A stretch of DNA of 64,000 nucleotides from Leucobacter musarum subsp. musarum (GTDB lineage: Bacteria > Actinomycetota > Actinomycetes > Actinomycetales > Microbacteriaceae), in NCBI RefSeq assembly GCF_001273845.1, contig NZ_JHBW01000110.1, positions 89,517-153,516 of the forward strand, written 5' to 3'. The notes under the pieces are model-generated. The model worked only from the letters and a program-made list of their open reading frames with translations. It searched no databases and was not told where the DNA came from. Position numbers and translations under genes: made by a program. Positions 38,631 through 47,495 of this stretch are shown here, piece by piece (position 1 is the stretch's first letter; each line of letters opens with the position of its first letter).

Positions 38631-39497
38631 ATGACGCTCAGGTTGATCGCGGTGCACGCGCACCCCGACGACGAGTCCAGCAAGGGTGCCGCGACGTACG
38701 CGCATTACGTCGAGTCGGGCGTCGAGGTGCTCATTGTGAGCTGCACCGGGGGCGAGCGCGGCGATCTGCTGAACGAGCTCGTCGCGCGCGATCCGAAGAG
38801 CCGGCGCGATCTGCCCGGTCTGCGCCGTGACGAGATGGCGCGCGCACGAGACATCATCGGCTTCCGCCACACGTGGCTCGGGTACCAAGACTCGGGGTTG
38901 CCCGAAGAGGGTGAGGGCGTGCCCGAAACGTCATTCGCCGGCATCCCGGCAGAGGTGTCCGCCGAAGCGCTCGTGCGCGTCGTGCGCGAGTTCCGCCCGC
39001 ACGTCATGATCACGTACAACGAGCAGGGTGGCTACCCGCACCCTGACCACATCCGCTGCCACGAGATCAGCCGTCGCGCGTGGGAGCTTTCGGGCGACCC
39101 CGAGGCTTACCCTGATGCCGGGGAGCCCTGGGAGATGTCGAAGCTCTACTACGAAGAGATCTTCAACGCGAAGCGCGTCGAGACGATCTACCAGTGGCTG
39201 ACCGACAACGACCCGTCGTCGCCGATCATCGAGCAGTTCAGCGAAATTCGCGAGTGGATGATGCGTCGCCCCTACGTGGGCACCGCGAGCGTCGACGTGG
39301 GGCGCTTCTTCGAGCGCCGTGACGAGGCATTGCGCGCCCACGCGAGCCAGGTGCCGCCCGACAGCACGTTCTTCTTCTGGCCGAACGAGCTGCAGCGTCA
39401 GGCCTGGCCGTTCGAGGACTACCGACTGGCCGCCTCTCGCGTGGCGACCAGCGAATTCGAAGCTGACTTGTTCCAAGGAATCGAGGAGGGCGCATGA
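38631..39497 (+). CDS. mca: Mycothiol S-conjugate amidase
   Basis: A 288-residue zinc hydrolase of the PIG-L/LmbE family. It cleaves mycothiol S-conjugates to mercapturic acids plus GlcN-inositol for toxin efflux. The start is ATG 38631 with GAGAGGA. The zinc motif is HAHPDDES near the N terminus, and the second metal His lies in GYPHPDHIRCHE. The block TGGERGDLLNE is typical of Mca rather than MshB. Its stop overlaps the next ATG (ATGA). Confidence 0.95.
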   Translation: MTLRLIAVHAHPDDESSKGAATYAHYVESGVEVLIVSCTGGERGDLLNELVARDPKSRRDLPGLRRDEMARARDIIGFRHTWLGYQDSGLPEEGEGVPETSFAGIPAEVSAEALVRVVREFRPHVMITYNEQGGYPHPDHIRCHEISRRAWELSGDPEAYPDAGEPWEMSKLYYEEIFNAKRVETIYQWLTDNDPSSPIIEQFSEIREWMMRRPYVGTASVDVGRFFERRDEALRAHASQVPPDSTFFFWPNELQRQAWPFEDYRLAASRVATSEFEADLFQGIEEGA

Positions 39498-39766
39498 GCC
39501 TGCTGTTCACCATCGCCCGCGCCGCCGAAGACACCGAATTCGACCCGAACACCGTCAGCCCCGGTGTTGCCGGGTTCTTCGCCGTCGCGGCGCTCGCCGT
39601 CGGCATCATCCTGCTCGGGTTCAACATGGTGCGTCGCCTGCGTCGCAACAGCTATCGCGCCGATATTCGCGAGCAGATCGAGCTCGAACTGGCCGAGCAG
39701 CAGGGTGGCATCGACGCTGCCGATCCTGCGCAGCCCGCCGATCCGGAATCCGGGCAGCGGAGCTGA
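39494..39766 (+). CDS. Small one-helix membrane protein of the mca operon
   Basis: A 90-residue protein with a single helix (about 26-48: [23 protein letters not shown]) followed by an Arg-rich stretch and an acidic Gln/Glu/Ala/Pro C terminus. Coupled to mca through ATGA and followed after 4 nt by recQ. Possibly a membrane tether for Mca; no domain recognised. Confidence 0.75.
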   Translation: MSLLFTIARAAEDTEFDPNTVSPGVAGFFAVAALAVGIILLGFNMVRRLRRNSYRADIREQIELELAEQQGGIDAADPAQPADPESGQRS

Positions 39767-39770
39767 CCGC

Positions 39771-41813
39771 GTGAGCGGCGGCTGGATCCCCGGCCCCGAC
39801 GAGGAGCCGGCAGACTTCGACTTCGGCGACGACGAACGCTGGCCCGGTGAGGCCTGGGGCGCGCCGCCGCCCGGAAACGTGGCGTACGGTGCGCCGTCGG
39901 CGATCCCGCAGCAGCGCACTGCGGCTCCGGCCACCGCGCCCGCCATCGCCTCGGGCAGCGGGCCGCACGTCGGTCAAGATCCGCGCGAGGTGCTCGCCGA
40001 GGTCTTCGGCTACGACGCGTTCCGCGGTGAGCAGGAAGAGATCATTCGGCAGGTGATCGGCGGCGGCGACGCGGTCGTGCTGATGCCGACCGGTGGCGGC
40101 AAGTCGATCTGCTACCAGATTCCCGCGCTCGTGCGCGAGGGCACCGGCATCGTGCTGTCGCCGCTCGTCGCCCTGATGCACGATCAGGTCGCGGCCCTGC
40201 AGCTCGTCGGCGTGCGCGCGGCCGCACTGAACTCGGCGATGTCGATCGAGGATCGCCGCGCCGTCGAGCAGGCCTACCGCGAGGGGCAGCTTGACGTGCT
40301 CTACCTCGCGCCCGAGCGCCTGTCTGCTCCCGGCACGGTCGAGCTGCTCGCGCAGGGCCGCATCGCGCTCTTCGCGATCGACGAAGCCCACTGCGTGTCG
40401 CAGTGGGGGCACGACTTCCGCCCCGACTACCTGCGACTCGGCGCGCTCGCGGAGCGCTGGCCCGACGTGCCGCGCATCGCACTCACCGCAACGGCGACGC
40501 CCGAAACGCACCAGGAGATCACCGAGCGCCTGCATCTGCAGCGCGCGCGGCACTTCGTGTCGAGCTTCGATCGCCCGAACATTCGCTACCGCATCGAATC
40601 GAAGCAGAACGCGCGGGCGCAGCTGATCCAATTCGTGAGCGGCGAGCACGCCGGCGAGGCGGGCATCGTCTACGCGCTGAGCCGCAAGCGTGTGGAGCAG
40701 ACGGCGGCTGCGCTGCGCGACGTCGGCGTCGACGCCGTCGCATATCACGCCGGGCTGCCGGCGCATGTGCGCCTCGACGCGCAGACGCGCTTCCTGCGCG
40801 AAGACGGCGTCGTGGTGGTCGCGACGATCGCGTTCGGCATGGGCATCGACAAGCCCGACGTGCGGTTCGTGGCGCACATCGATTTGCCGAAATCGGTAGA
40901 GGGGTACTACCAGGAGACCGGCCGTGCGGGCCGCGACGGCCTGCCATCGGAGGCATGGCTCGCGTACGGGCTGCAAGACGTGGTGCAGCAGCGCCAGATG
41001 ATCGAGTCGGGCGACGGCGATCAGGTAACGCGCGCCAGCCAGACGCGGCACCTCAACGCGATGCTCGCGCTGTGCGAGGGCGTGGCCTGCCGGCGCGTGT
41101 TCCTGCTCCGCTACTTCGGTCAGGAGCGCAGCGAGGCCTGCGGCAACTGCGACGTCTGCCTGAACCCGCCGAAGCTGTGGGACGCGACCGTGCCGTCGCA
41201 GATGCTGCTGTCGACCGTCATTCGCACGGAGAAGGAGCGCCGCCGCACCTACGCGGCCGGTCAGCACATCGACGTGCTGCGCGGCGTCTCGTCGGAGCGC
41301 GCGACGCAGATGCGACTCGACGAGCTTTCGACGTGGGGCATCGGTACCGAGTGGTCGGTGGCGCAGTGGCGCGGCGTGGTGCGGCACCTGCTCGCGGCCG
41401 GGCTCATCGAAGCCCGCGGCGAGTGGGGCGTGCTCGCCCCAACCGAGGCGTCGAAGCCGGTGCTGCGCGGCGAGGAGCAGGTGCACATGCGCGAGGAGGT
41501 TGTGACCCGCGCCGCGAGTGGCGGTCGTAGCAGCCGAGCGTCGCGCGGGGCCGTCGGCGAGAAACGATCGGCCGCGGCCGCAGATCTGTCGCCCGATCAG
41601 GCTGAGGTATTCGAGCGCCTTCGCGCGTGGCGAGCCGGCGAGGCGCGCACCCAGGGCGTGCCCGGGTACGTGGTGTTCGGCGACGCGACCCTCGCGGCGC
41701 TCGCCGTGCACCAGCCGACGAGCGACGACGAACTGCTCGCCATCTCTGGGATCGGGCAGGTCAAGCTCGAGCGCTACGGCGCTGCCGTGCTCGAGACGCT
41801 CGCGGCCGGTTAG
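39771..41813 (+). CDS. recQ: ATP-dependent DNA helicase RecQ
   Basis: A 680-residue 3'-5' helicase. The start is GTG 39771, four bases after the previous stop, with CGGAG upstream. About 65 N-terminal residues are extra, low complexity. Walker A is MPTGGGKS, the DEAH box is [20 protein letters not shown] and the LTATAT motif follows. Helicase C has the [12 protein letters not shown] and [10 protein letters not shown] blocks. The zinc cluster is C-x-x-x-RVF...CGNCDVC. A winged-helix RQC and a C-terminal HRDC domain ([15 protein letters not shown]) complete it. Its stop overlaps the stop of the convergent TetR gene. Confidence 0.94.
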   Translation: MSGGWIPGPDEEPADFDFGDDERWPGEAWGAPPPGNVAYGAPSAIPQQRTAAPATAPAIASGSGPHVGQDPREVLAEVFGYDAFRGEQEEIIRQVIGGGDAVVLMPTGGGKSICYQIPALVREGTGIVLSPLVALMHDQVAALQLVGVRAAALNSAMSIEDRRAVEQAYREGQLDVLYLAPERLSAPGTVELLAQGRIALFAIDEAHCVSQWGHDFRPDYLRLGALAERWPDVPRIALTATATPETHQEITERLHLQRARHFVSSFDRPNIRYRIESKQNARAQLIQFVSGEHAGEAGIVYALSRKRVEQTAAALRDVGVDAVAYHAGLPAHVRLDAQTRFLREDGVVVVATIAFGMGIDKPDVRFVAHIDLPKSVEGYYQETGRAGRDGLPSEAWLAYGLQDVVQQRQMIESGDGDQVTRASQTRHLNAMLALCEGVACRRVFLLRYFGQERSEACGNCDVCLNPPKLWDATVPSQMLLSTVIRTEKERRRTYAAGQHIDVLRGVSSERATQMRLDELSTWGIGTEWSVAQWRGVVRHLLAAGLIEARGEWGVLAPTEASKPVLRGEEQVHMREEVVTRAASGGRSSRASRGAVGEKRSAAAADLSPDQAEVFERLRAWRAGEARTQGVPGYVVFGDATLAALAVHQPTSDDELLAISGIGQVKLERYGAAVLETLAAG

Positions 41814-42514
41814 CGCGCGGCCGGCGAGCTTGCGGTGTCGGCCTTGGCGACGTTGAACGACAACCATTCGTCCCAGGTCGACCCGGTACCGCTCACCAGT
41901 TCGGGGTGCGCCACCGACGCGGTGAGCCCGAGCAGGTAGAGGTCGACGTGCCGCAGGTGGATCTCCGTGGTGCGCTCGCGCGCGGCCGGCAGATTCGGGC
42001 GCAGGTGCGCGACGGCGAGCATGAGGTCGGCTGCGGTGTAGGCGTTCGGGATCAGCCCGGCCGCCGCGTCCTGCGCGACCAGGGCGTCGAGACCCGCGTG
42101 CAGCTCTTCGGCGAGCCGATCGATCTCGGGTGACGACACCGCTTGGCGCCAGGAGCCGACCATGAGCGGCGACGCCGCCTCACTGATGTGCCGGCGCAGG
42201 AAGCGGGCAACGGCAGACCCCTCGCCCGGGAGGCTCGCGCGAGCCACGTCGGTGATGTCGGAGATCGCGAGCGTGCGCAGGTGCAACACGAGGTCGTCTT
42301 TGCTGGGGAACCGGCGGTAGATGCTGGCGATGCCGATGCCGGCGTGCTCGGCCACCGCTGACATCGGGGCCTGCCAGCCGCGCTGCGAGAACACCTCGCG
42401 CGCGGCCTGCATCAGGATGCGGTCGTTGTCGCGGGCCTCTCGTGCGCGTCCGCGCAGGGGAGCGGCGTCGTCGCCACTCGACTCGGGCCGTGTCGGCTCC
42501 GTCTGCTGACTCAT
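41810..42514 (-). CDS. TetR-family regulator
   Basis: A 234-residue regulator. The start is taken at ATG 42514; ATG 42523 is possible. The HTH is at about 45-80 ([25 protein letters not shown]) and the C-terminal domain has the TetR-like [21 protein letters not shown]. Divergent from an MFS exporter with a palindrome at 42552-42577 between them, so it is likely the drug- or metabolite-responsive repressor of that exporter. Its stop overlaps the recQ stop by three bases. Confidence 0.88.
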   Translation of the reverse strand: MSQQTEPTRPESSGDDAAPLRGRAREARDNDRILMQAAREVFSQRGWQAPMSAVAEHAGIGIASIYRRFPSKDDLVLHLRTLAISDITDVARASLPGEGSAVARFLRRHISEAASPLMVGSWRQAVSSPEIDRLAEELHAGLDALVAQDAAAGLIPNAYTAADLMLAVAHLRPNLPAARERTTEIHLRHVDLYLLGLTASVAHPELVSGTGSTWDEWLSFNVAKADTASSPAAR

Positions 42515-42551
42515 GGCTTCCATCGTACCGAGGGCGGTATTACGATTCTAA

Positions 42552-42577
42552 ATCGGAACGAATCATTCCGTTCCGAT
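42552..42577. promoter_or_regulatory. Palindromic operator between TetR gene and MFS exporter
   Basis: Nine-bp arms ATCGGAACG (42552-42560) and CGTTCCGAT (42569-42577) with an 8-bp spacer. It covers candidate -10 regions of both genes (TACGAT at 42541-42546 for the MFS; TAGAAT on the minus strand). Confidence 0.75.
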
Positions 42578-42591
42578 CTTGAAAGGATGCC

Positions 42592-44094
42592 ATGACCGCG
42601 CAGACCGCCCCGAATCCGACGATCGCCGTGCCCGATGTGGCTGCCCCTGCACGGGGCGCGCTCGCGCCGGGCGTCGCCCCACCCGCCGGGTTCACCCTCG
42701 CGCTCGCATCGGCGGTGCTGGCCTTCTCGATGATGCAGACACTGCTCGTGCCGGCGCTTCCGGTCTTCGCCGAGCAACTCGGCGTCGACGGGGCCACGGC
42801 CGGGTGGATCCTCACCGCATATCTGCTGAGCGGGGCCATCGCCGCACCCGTCATCGGCTCGCTCGGAGACCGATTCGGCCACCGGCGCACGCTCGTGGTC
42901 GCGATGCTCGTGTTCGTGCTCGGCGCCGCGCTCGCCGCCGCCAGCGCATTGATCTCGGCAGCGGCCGCGTTCCCGCTGCTGCTCGTGGGGCGCGTGCTCC
43001 AAGGGGCGGCCACCGCCTCATTCCCACTCGCGGTCGCCATCGTGCGCGTGCGGCTCACCGGTCGCGCGCAGGCCAGTGCGATCGGCTGGCTGTCGGGCAC
43101 ACTCGGGCTCGGCGCCGGTCTCGCGCTGGTCGTCGGCGGCGCAATCACCGACCTGCTGAGCTGGCCGTGGCTGTTCGTTGCGGGCGGCGCCCTCGGCCTG
43201 GTGTCGGTGCTGCTGGTCCTGTGGCGTGTGCCGGCCGCGGCCCCGCGTGCGGCCGGATCCCGACCCGACTGGGCCGGCATCGTACTGCTGGTGACGACGC
43301 TGCTGCCGCTGCTGCTCGTCGTGTCGCAGGGCGCCCGGTGGGGGTGGGGCGCACCCGCCACGATCGCGCTTGCCGTGGTCGCCGTGCTGAGCCTGGTCGC
43401 GCTCGTGCTCGTCGAGCGCCGGGTCGCGGCGCCGCTTGTGGATCTCGCCCTCGTCACGCACCGCGCGCTCGCCGCGACGAACGTGCTTACCCTCTTCCTC
43501 GGCTTCATTCCGTACGCGTTCTACGTCGGCCTGCCGGTGCTGCTGCAGGCGCCGGTGCTGCTGCAGGCGACGGTGCTGCCGGGGGCGTCGAGTGCCGGTC
43601 ACGGTCTCGGAGTCACCGCGACCGGAGCGGCGCTGCTACCGGGGGCCGTGCTCGTCTTTCTCGGCGGGCGCTTCGCGCCGTGGCTGCTCGGACGACTCAG
43701 CGGACGGGTGGTCGCGGCGATCGCGCTTGGCGTGATGGTGATGGGCGGCCTCGGTATCGCGGCGCGGCCCGATTCCCTCGCCGTGGTCATCGGGTTCTTC
43801 TGCCTGATCGGCCTCGGCAACGGCATCGGGTTCGCCGTCATCGCCGAGCTCATCGCGGGCAACGTGCCCCCGGCCAGCATCGGCGCGGCCCTCGGCGTCA
43901 ACGGCGTGCTGCGCACGGTCGGCTCGGCCTTCGGCACGCCGATCGCGACGCTGGTGCTCACCACCATCGGCGTCACGACGGCCGGGCAGCCGGGGGTCGA
44001 GACGTTCCGCGTACTGTTCGGGATCGCTGCCGCGGTCTCGCTCGTCGGCGTGGCAGCGGCGTTCCTCGTGCCGGCGCCGCGCCGCGAGTTCTGA
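42592..44094 (+). CDS. MFS drug/metabolite exporter (14-helix DHA2-like)
   Basis: A 500-residue exporter with about fourteen hydrophobic helices after a Pro/Ala-rich 35-residue tail. MFS motif A is GSLGDRFGHRRTL, motif C lies in ASAIGWLSGTLGLGAGLALVVGG, and PALPVFAEQLG follows helix 1. A perfect 18-bp tandem duplication at 43534-43569 adds six residues (APVLLQ) in a mid-protein loop or helix. AAAGGA precedes the ATG. Regulated by the divergent TetR gene. Confidence 0.88.
   Translation: MTAQTAPNPTIAVPDVAAPARGALAPGVAPPAGFTLALASAVLAFSMMQTLLVPALPVFAEQLGVDGATAGWILTAYLLSGAIAAPVIGSLGDRFGHRRTLVVAMLVFVLGAALAAASALISAAAAFPLLLVGRVLQGAATASFPLAVAIVRVRLTGRAQASAIGWLSGTLGLGAGLALVVGGAITDLLSWPWLFVAGGALGLVSVLLVLWRVPAAAPRAAGSRPDWAGIVLLVTTLLPLLLVVSQGARWGWGAPATIALAVVAVLSLVALVLVERRVAAPLVDLALVTHRALAATNVLTLFLGFIPYAFYVGLPVLLQAPVLLQATVLPGASSAGHGLGVTATGAALLPGAVLVFLGGRFAPWLLGRLSGRVVAAIALGVMVMGGLGIAARPDSLAVVIGFFCLIGLGNGIGFAVIAELIAGNVPPASIGAALGVNGVLRTVGSAFGTPIATLVLTTIGVTTAGQPGVETFRVLFGIAAAVSLVGVAAAFLVPAPRREF
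43534..43569. repeat. 18-bp tandem duplication inside the MFS gene
   Basis: Two perfect copies of an 18-bp unit encoding PVLLQA, in frame. Confidence 0.9.
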
Positions 44095-44124
44095 GGGTTC
44101 ACGTGCGCGCCCGCTGAGTGCGGG

Positions 44125-45075
44125 TTACCGGTGTGCCGGATCGACCGCGCGTCCGGTGTGCCACTCGACCAGCGTGTGCTCCCACGGCGTCGGCTCCAGC
44201 CCGAGTTCGGTCGTGAGGCGACCCGGCACAATGACGCTCGGGGCGGCCCAGAGGTACCGCTGATGCTGCATCTCGCGCATCATCGGCGAGAACGGCCCAG
44301 CGAGTGCGAAGAGTGTGTCGGGAATGCGGTGCGTGGTGCGCGCGGGCTTGCCGGCGACGCGTGCTGCATCGGTGGCCATCTGGCGCTGCGAGCGCGCGGC
44401 GTCGGTGGGCGCCGTGAGGCGAGTGTCGACGGTGCTCGCCAGTGGGATCGCGGCGATCATCGCGCGAGCGAGATCCGGGATCGTCGTGACGGCGTGCGGA
44501 GCGTCGGGATCGCCGAGCACCCATGCGCCGCGCCCGGCAGCGGAGGGCGTAAGTACCATGCCGAGCATCACCGATGACCGCGCGGTAGCCGTGGGGCCGA
44601 CGAGATCCGAGGCGATCACCGAGGCCGTGCGCGCGGAGTGTGCTGCCCGAGCCGCGAGCAACTCGGCGCGCACCTCGCCGAGCGGGGAGACCGGTGCGAG
44701 GGGGAGGTGCTCGTGCAGCTGCACTGCACCGCGCCCGTAGGCGTAGACCGACTCCGGGAAGATGACCGGCACATCGAGCTCGGCGGCGATATCCATGACG
44801 GCGAGCTCGCGCTGGGGGAGTTCGCGGCGCCAGACCGGCGCGGAGTACGCCGCGTGGATGCAGTGAAAAATGACGTCGATCCTGCTGGTCTCCGTTGCGG
44901 CGCCCGTGGCGATCGCGCGCAGGCTGTCGCGGTCGCCCGCGTCGCCGCTGATGACGCGGGCCTTGGGAACAGCGCCACTGCCGCGGCGCAGCACGGTGAC
45001 CTCGTGGCCGGCTGCGGAGAGTTCGCGGGCGAGTTGGGTGCCGATCTGACCGGCGCCGGTGATGAGTGCGTGCAT
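44125..45075 (-). CDS. NAD-dependent epimerase/dehydratase-family protein
   Basis: A 316-residue extended short-chain dehydrogenase. The N-terminal GAGQIGTQLARELSAAGHEV is an NAD(P) Rossmann fold (G-x-G-x-x-G). The Tyr of the active-site triad may lie in SVYAYGRG, but the usual Y-x3-K spacing is not evident. C-terminal substrate region with PHAVTTIPDLARAMI. Divergent from a TetR gene with two opposed operator-like sites between. Substrate unknown. Confidence 0.8.
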   Translation of the reverse strand: MHALITGAGQIGTQLARELSAAGHEVTVLRRGSGAVPKARVISGDAGDRDSLRAIATGAATETSRIDVIFHCIHAAYSAPVWRRELPQRELAVMDIAAELDVPVIFPESVYAYGRGAVQLHEHLPLAPVSPLGEVRAELLAARAAHSARTASVIASDLVGPTATARSSVMLGMVLTPSAAGRGAWVLGDPDAPHAVTTIPDLARAMIAAIPLASTVDTRLTAPTDAARSQRQMATDAARVAGKPARTTHRIPDTLFALAGPFSPMMREMQHQRYLWAAPSVIVPGRLTTELGLEPTPWEHTLVEWHTGRAVDPAHR

Positions 45076-45093
45076 GAGGGAAATCCATTCTGT

Positions 45094-45161
45094 GATCAGT
45101 GCTCACTAATTGATGGGATTCACCGTAAGGCGAAGTTTGCAAAAAATCAAGAGCACTGATC
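45094..45161. promoter_or_regulatory. Two opposed operator-like sites in the epimerase/TetR gap
   Basis: GATCAGTGCTC (45094-45104) and its exact inverse GAGCACTGATC (45151-45161) 46 bp apart. The first overlaps the palindrome AGTGCTCACT (45098-45107). The geometry suits two repressor dimers controlling both divergent promoters. Confidence 0.65.
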
Positions 45162-45202
45162 TCTGAATTGCATCGCGGGGTGCCGACTGCCACACTGGGG
45201 GC

Positions 45203-45925
45203 ATGGAACGCCCCCGCCGCACCCACGCCGAGGCCCGCGCGCAGATGCGCGCGGGGATCCTGCGCCTCGGGCGGGCGCAGCTCGCCGACGTCGGCGCCGC
45301 AGGGCTATCGGTGCGCGAGATCGCCCGGGGGTTGGGTGTCGCCTCGTCGGCGATCTATCGGCACGTGGCGAATCGCGACGCGCTGCTCACCCTGCTCGTT
45401 GTCGACGCCTACACCGAGCTCGCCGATGCAGTCGATGCCGAGCTCGACGCGGCGGGTGATGCGGGAGTCGAGGGGCTCGCGCTTATCGCCCGGGCGACCC
45501 GCGCCTGGGGCGTCGCGCACCCCGAGTCGTGGGCGCTGCTCTACGGATCGCCCGTGCCCGGGTACGCGGCGCCCGCCGAGGAAACAACCCCTGCCGGCAC
45601 GCGCGTGATGATGCGGTTCGTCGAGGCGCTCGCGGCCGGGGACCGTGCGGTGCGGCATGCTGAGCGGCCACCGGTCAGCGATGACTTCGCGGCTGTGCTC
45701 GCGCAGGGCGTCGCGGCGCTCCTCGGCGAGGCCGGCGCCGAGCTCACCGCCGAGGCACACGACGCACCAGGCTTCGCCGCCGACGCTGTCGAAGCCTGGT
45801 CGGCGCTCATCGGGCTCGTGAGCGCCGAAGTGTTCGAGCAACTCGGCAGCGTGCTGTCCGCCTACGGCAGCGAACTGCTCGAGCGCTGGATCACCGCGAC
45901 CTCAGCGCGCTTCGGGCTCGCATGA
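45203..45925 (+). CDS. TetR-family regulator (TetR_C_13-like)
   Basis: A 240-residue regulator. The HTH (about 25-55) is SVREIARGLGVASSAIYRHVANRDALL. The C-terminal domain begins with VDAYTELADAVDAEL and has AWGVAHPESWALLYGSPVPGY, as in the WHG-type TetR C-domain. CACACT, 6 nt before the ATG, resembles a leaderless -10. Coupled to gntK by ATGA. It probably controls the divergent epimerase. Confidence 0.88.
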   Translation: MERPRRTHAEARAQMRAGILRLGRAQLADVGAAGLSVREIARGLGVASSAIYRHVANRDALLTLLVVDAYTELADAVDAELDAAGDAGVEGLALIARATRAWGVAHPESWALLYGSPVPGYAAPAEETTPAGTRVMMRFVEALAAGDRAVRHAERPPVSDDFAAVLAQGVAALLGEAGAELTAEAHDAPGFAADAVEAWSALIGLVSAEVFEQLGSVLSAYGSELLERWITATSARFGLA

Positions 45926-46548
45926 GCGATCCCCAGTCTGTTGGTCGAGCGCTCACTGGTGCGGCGGCTGTGCCGGAGTTGCCGGAAGCGACGTCGCCAG
46001 CACGCGGCCTCGCAGTCGTGGTGATGGGGGTTGCCGGGTGCGGCAAGACCACGGTGGCCGCAGCCCTCGCTGAGCGCGTCGGGGGATCGTTCATCGAAGC
46101 CGACGCGCTCCACACGCCGGCAGCGGTGGCCCAGATGCGAGCCGGCGTGCCGCTCACCGACGTCGACCGCGCACCCTGGCTCGACCGTGTTGCCGAACGC
46201 ATGCGCGACACCGCCGCGATCGGGTATGGGCCGGTGTTCACTGCGTGTTCAGCGCTGCGACGCAGCTATCGGGACCAGTTGCGCGCAGGCATTGGGCCCG
46301 GCTGTGCCGTCGTGTTCGTGCACCTCGAGGTGACGCGATCCGAACTCGCCGCGCGCATTTCGGCACGCCCTGACCACTTCATGCCCGTCGCGCTGCTCGA
46401 CTCCCAGCTCGCGACGCTCGAACCACTCGGCGCTGACGAGCCGGGGCTCACGATCGACGGCGCGCTCCCCGAATCGCGCCTGCTCGACCCAATAGCGGCG
46501 CAGGTGCAGCGCTGGCGTTCGGCGGGCGGGGTGTTCGGCGCGAATTAA
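45922..46548 (+). CDS. gntK: Gluconokinase
   Basis: A 208-residue P-loop kinase phosphorylating gluconate to 6-phosphogluconate for the pentose phosphate route. Walker A MGVAGCGKTTVA, the EADALHTP substrate loop, PLTDVDRAPWL and the ARISARPDHFMPVALLDSQ block are GntK hallmarks. About 28 N-terminal residues precede the usual start. Coupled to the TetR gene (ATGA). Its TAA overlaps the stop of convergent hlyIII. No gluconate permease is adjacent. Confidence 0.92.
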   Translation: MSDPQSVGRALTGAAAVPELPEATSPARGLAVVVMGVAGCGKTTVAAALAERVGGSFIEADALHTPAAVAQMRAGVPLTDVDRAPWLDRVAERMRDTAAIGYGPVFTACSALRRSYRDQLRAGIGPGCAVVFVHLEVTRSELAARISARPDHFMPVALLDSQLATLEPLGADEPGLTIDGALPESRLLDPIAAQVQRWRSAGGVFGAN

Positions 46549-47360
46549 CGCAAGAAGAACGGGTCGAGCGCGAGCAAGAGCGCGGCGGTCCAGTGGCACA
46601 GGAACGCGAGCACGGTGAGTGCGTGGAAGATCTCGTGGAACCCGAACACCCCGGGCACGGGGTTCGGTCGCTTGAAGCCGTAGACCGCGGAGCCGAGTGA
46701 GTAGAGCAGGCCGCCGACGACCACGAGCACCATCGCGGCGAGATTCGCGTGAGCGATCGCACCGAGGTACATGACTGCTGCCCAGCCGAGCAGCAGGTAC
46801 AGCGGCACGTACAACCAACGAGGGGCACCGATCCAGAACACCCGGAACCCGATGCCCAGCAGCGCACCCGCCCACACCAATACGAGCAGCAGGATGCCCT
46901 GCGACGGTGGCAACGCGAGCAGAGCGATCGGCGTATAGGTGCCCGCGATGAGTACGAAGATGTTCGCGTGGTCGAGGCGCCTGAACACCTGCTTGGTCGT
47001 CGGCTTCCAATTGAAGCGGTGGTAGAGCGCCGAGACGCCGAACAGCAGCATGCTCGAGAGCATGTAAACGACCGAGGCCCATTTCGCGACCGCGCCGTGC
47101 GCGAGGCAGATGAGCACGATCCCCGCGGCGATGGTGACGGGGAACGTGCCCGCGTGAATCCATCCACGCCACCGGGGCTTCGCGTCGTCGGGCACACCGC
47201 CCGGCTGATCGTGCGCGTGATCGAGTGCATCGTCGAGCAGTGGAAGGGAGAGACTGTCGGGCTCCGGGAAGCGGCGCTCGCCGCCGGTGCCCGCAGTCGC
47301 CTCGCTTGCGCCCGCATCCGGCGTCGGTGATTCGGGCGCGGGCGAGCTCTGCGAGGTCAT
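46545..47360 (-). CDS. Hemolysin III / PAQR-family membrane protein
   Basis: A 271-residue protein with a 60-residue acidic/polar N tail and seven hydrophobic helices. The PAQR/HlyIII metal-site residues are present: SALYHRFNW, RLDHANIFVLIAGTYTP and FGFHEIFHALTVLAF. Despite the name, these proteins are likely metal-dependent membrane hydrolases rather than toxins; the substrate is unknown. The stop overlaps the gntK stop by 4 bp (TTAA), leaving no intergenic terminator. Divergent from uppS. Confidence 0.9.
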   Translation of the reverse strand: MTSQSSPAPESPTPDAGASEATAGTGGERRFPEPDSLSLPLLDDALDHAHDQPGGVPDDAKPRWRGWIHAGTFPVTIAAGIVLICLAHGAVAKWASVVYMLSSMLLFGVSALYHRFNWKPTTKQVFRRLDHANIFVLIAGTYTPIALLALPPSQGILLLVLVWAGALLGIGFRVFWIGAPRWLYVPLYLLLGWAAVMYLGAIAHANLAAMVLVVVGGLLYSLGSAVYGFKRPNPVPGVFGFHEIFHALTVLAFLCHWTAALLLALDPFFLR

Positions 47361-47483
47361 ATCTCGAGTGTATGTTCGCTACAGCGTGGCGGGGGCATAT
47401 ATGTGGAGAACCCCCAGTCGCTCGGACGCGTCGCTGCCATCGCGCGTCGCAGACGAGCGGGGTGCGCCAAGCTGCCCGACCGG

Positions 47484-47489
47484 TACACT
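47484..47489 (+). promoter_or_regulatory. -10 box of leaderless cis-prenyltransferase gene
   Basis: TACACT ends 6 nt before GTG 47496. Confidence 0.55.
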
Positions 47490-47495
47490 CGGAGG

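Noticed and set aside
39621..41867. 748-codon open frame opposite recQ
   Set aside because: Shadow; recQ motifs are intact on the plus strand.
42579..44117. 512-codon Arg-rich frame overlapping the MFS gene
   Set aside because: Out-of-frame reading of the exporter with no hydrophobic pattern.
46545..47360. Haemolytic toxin
   Set aside because: HlyIII/PAQR proteins are membrane proteins with metal-site residues; a toxin role is not supported by the sequence.
47403..47495. Longer uppS start
   Set aside because: The extra residues are basic low-complexity and would lie upstream of the -10 box at 47484.
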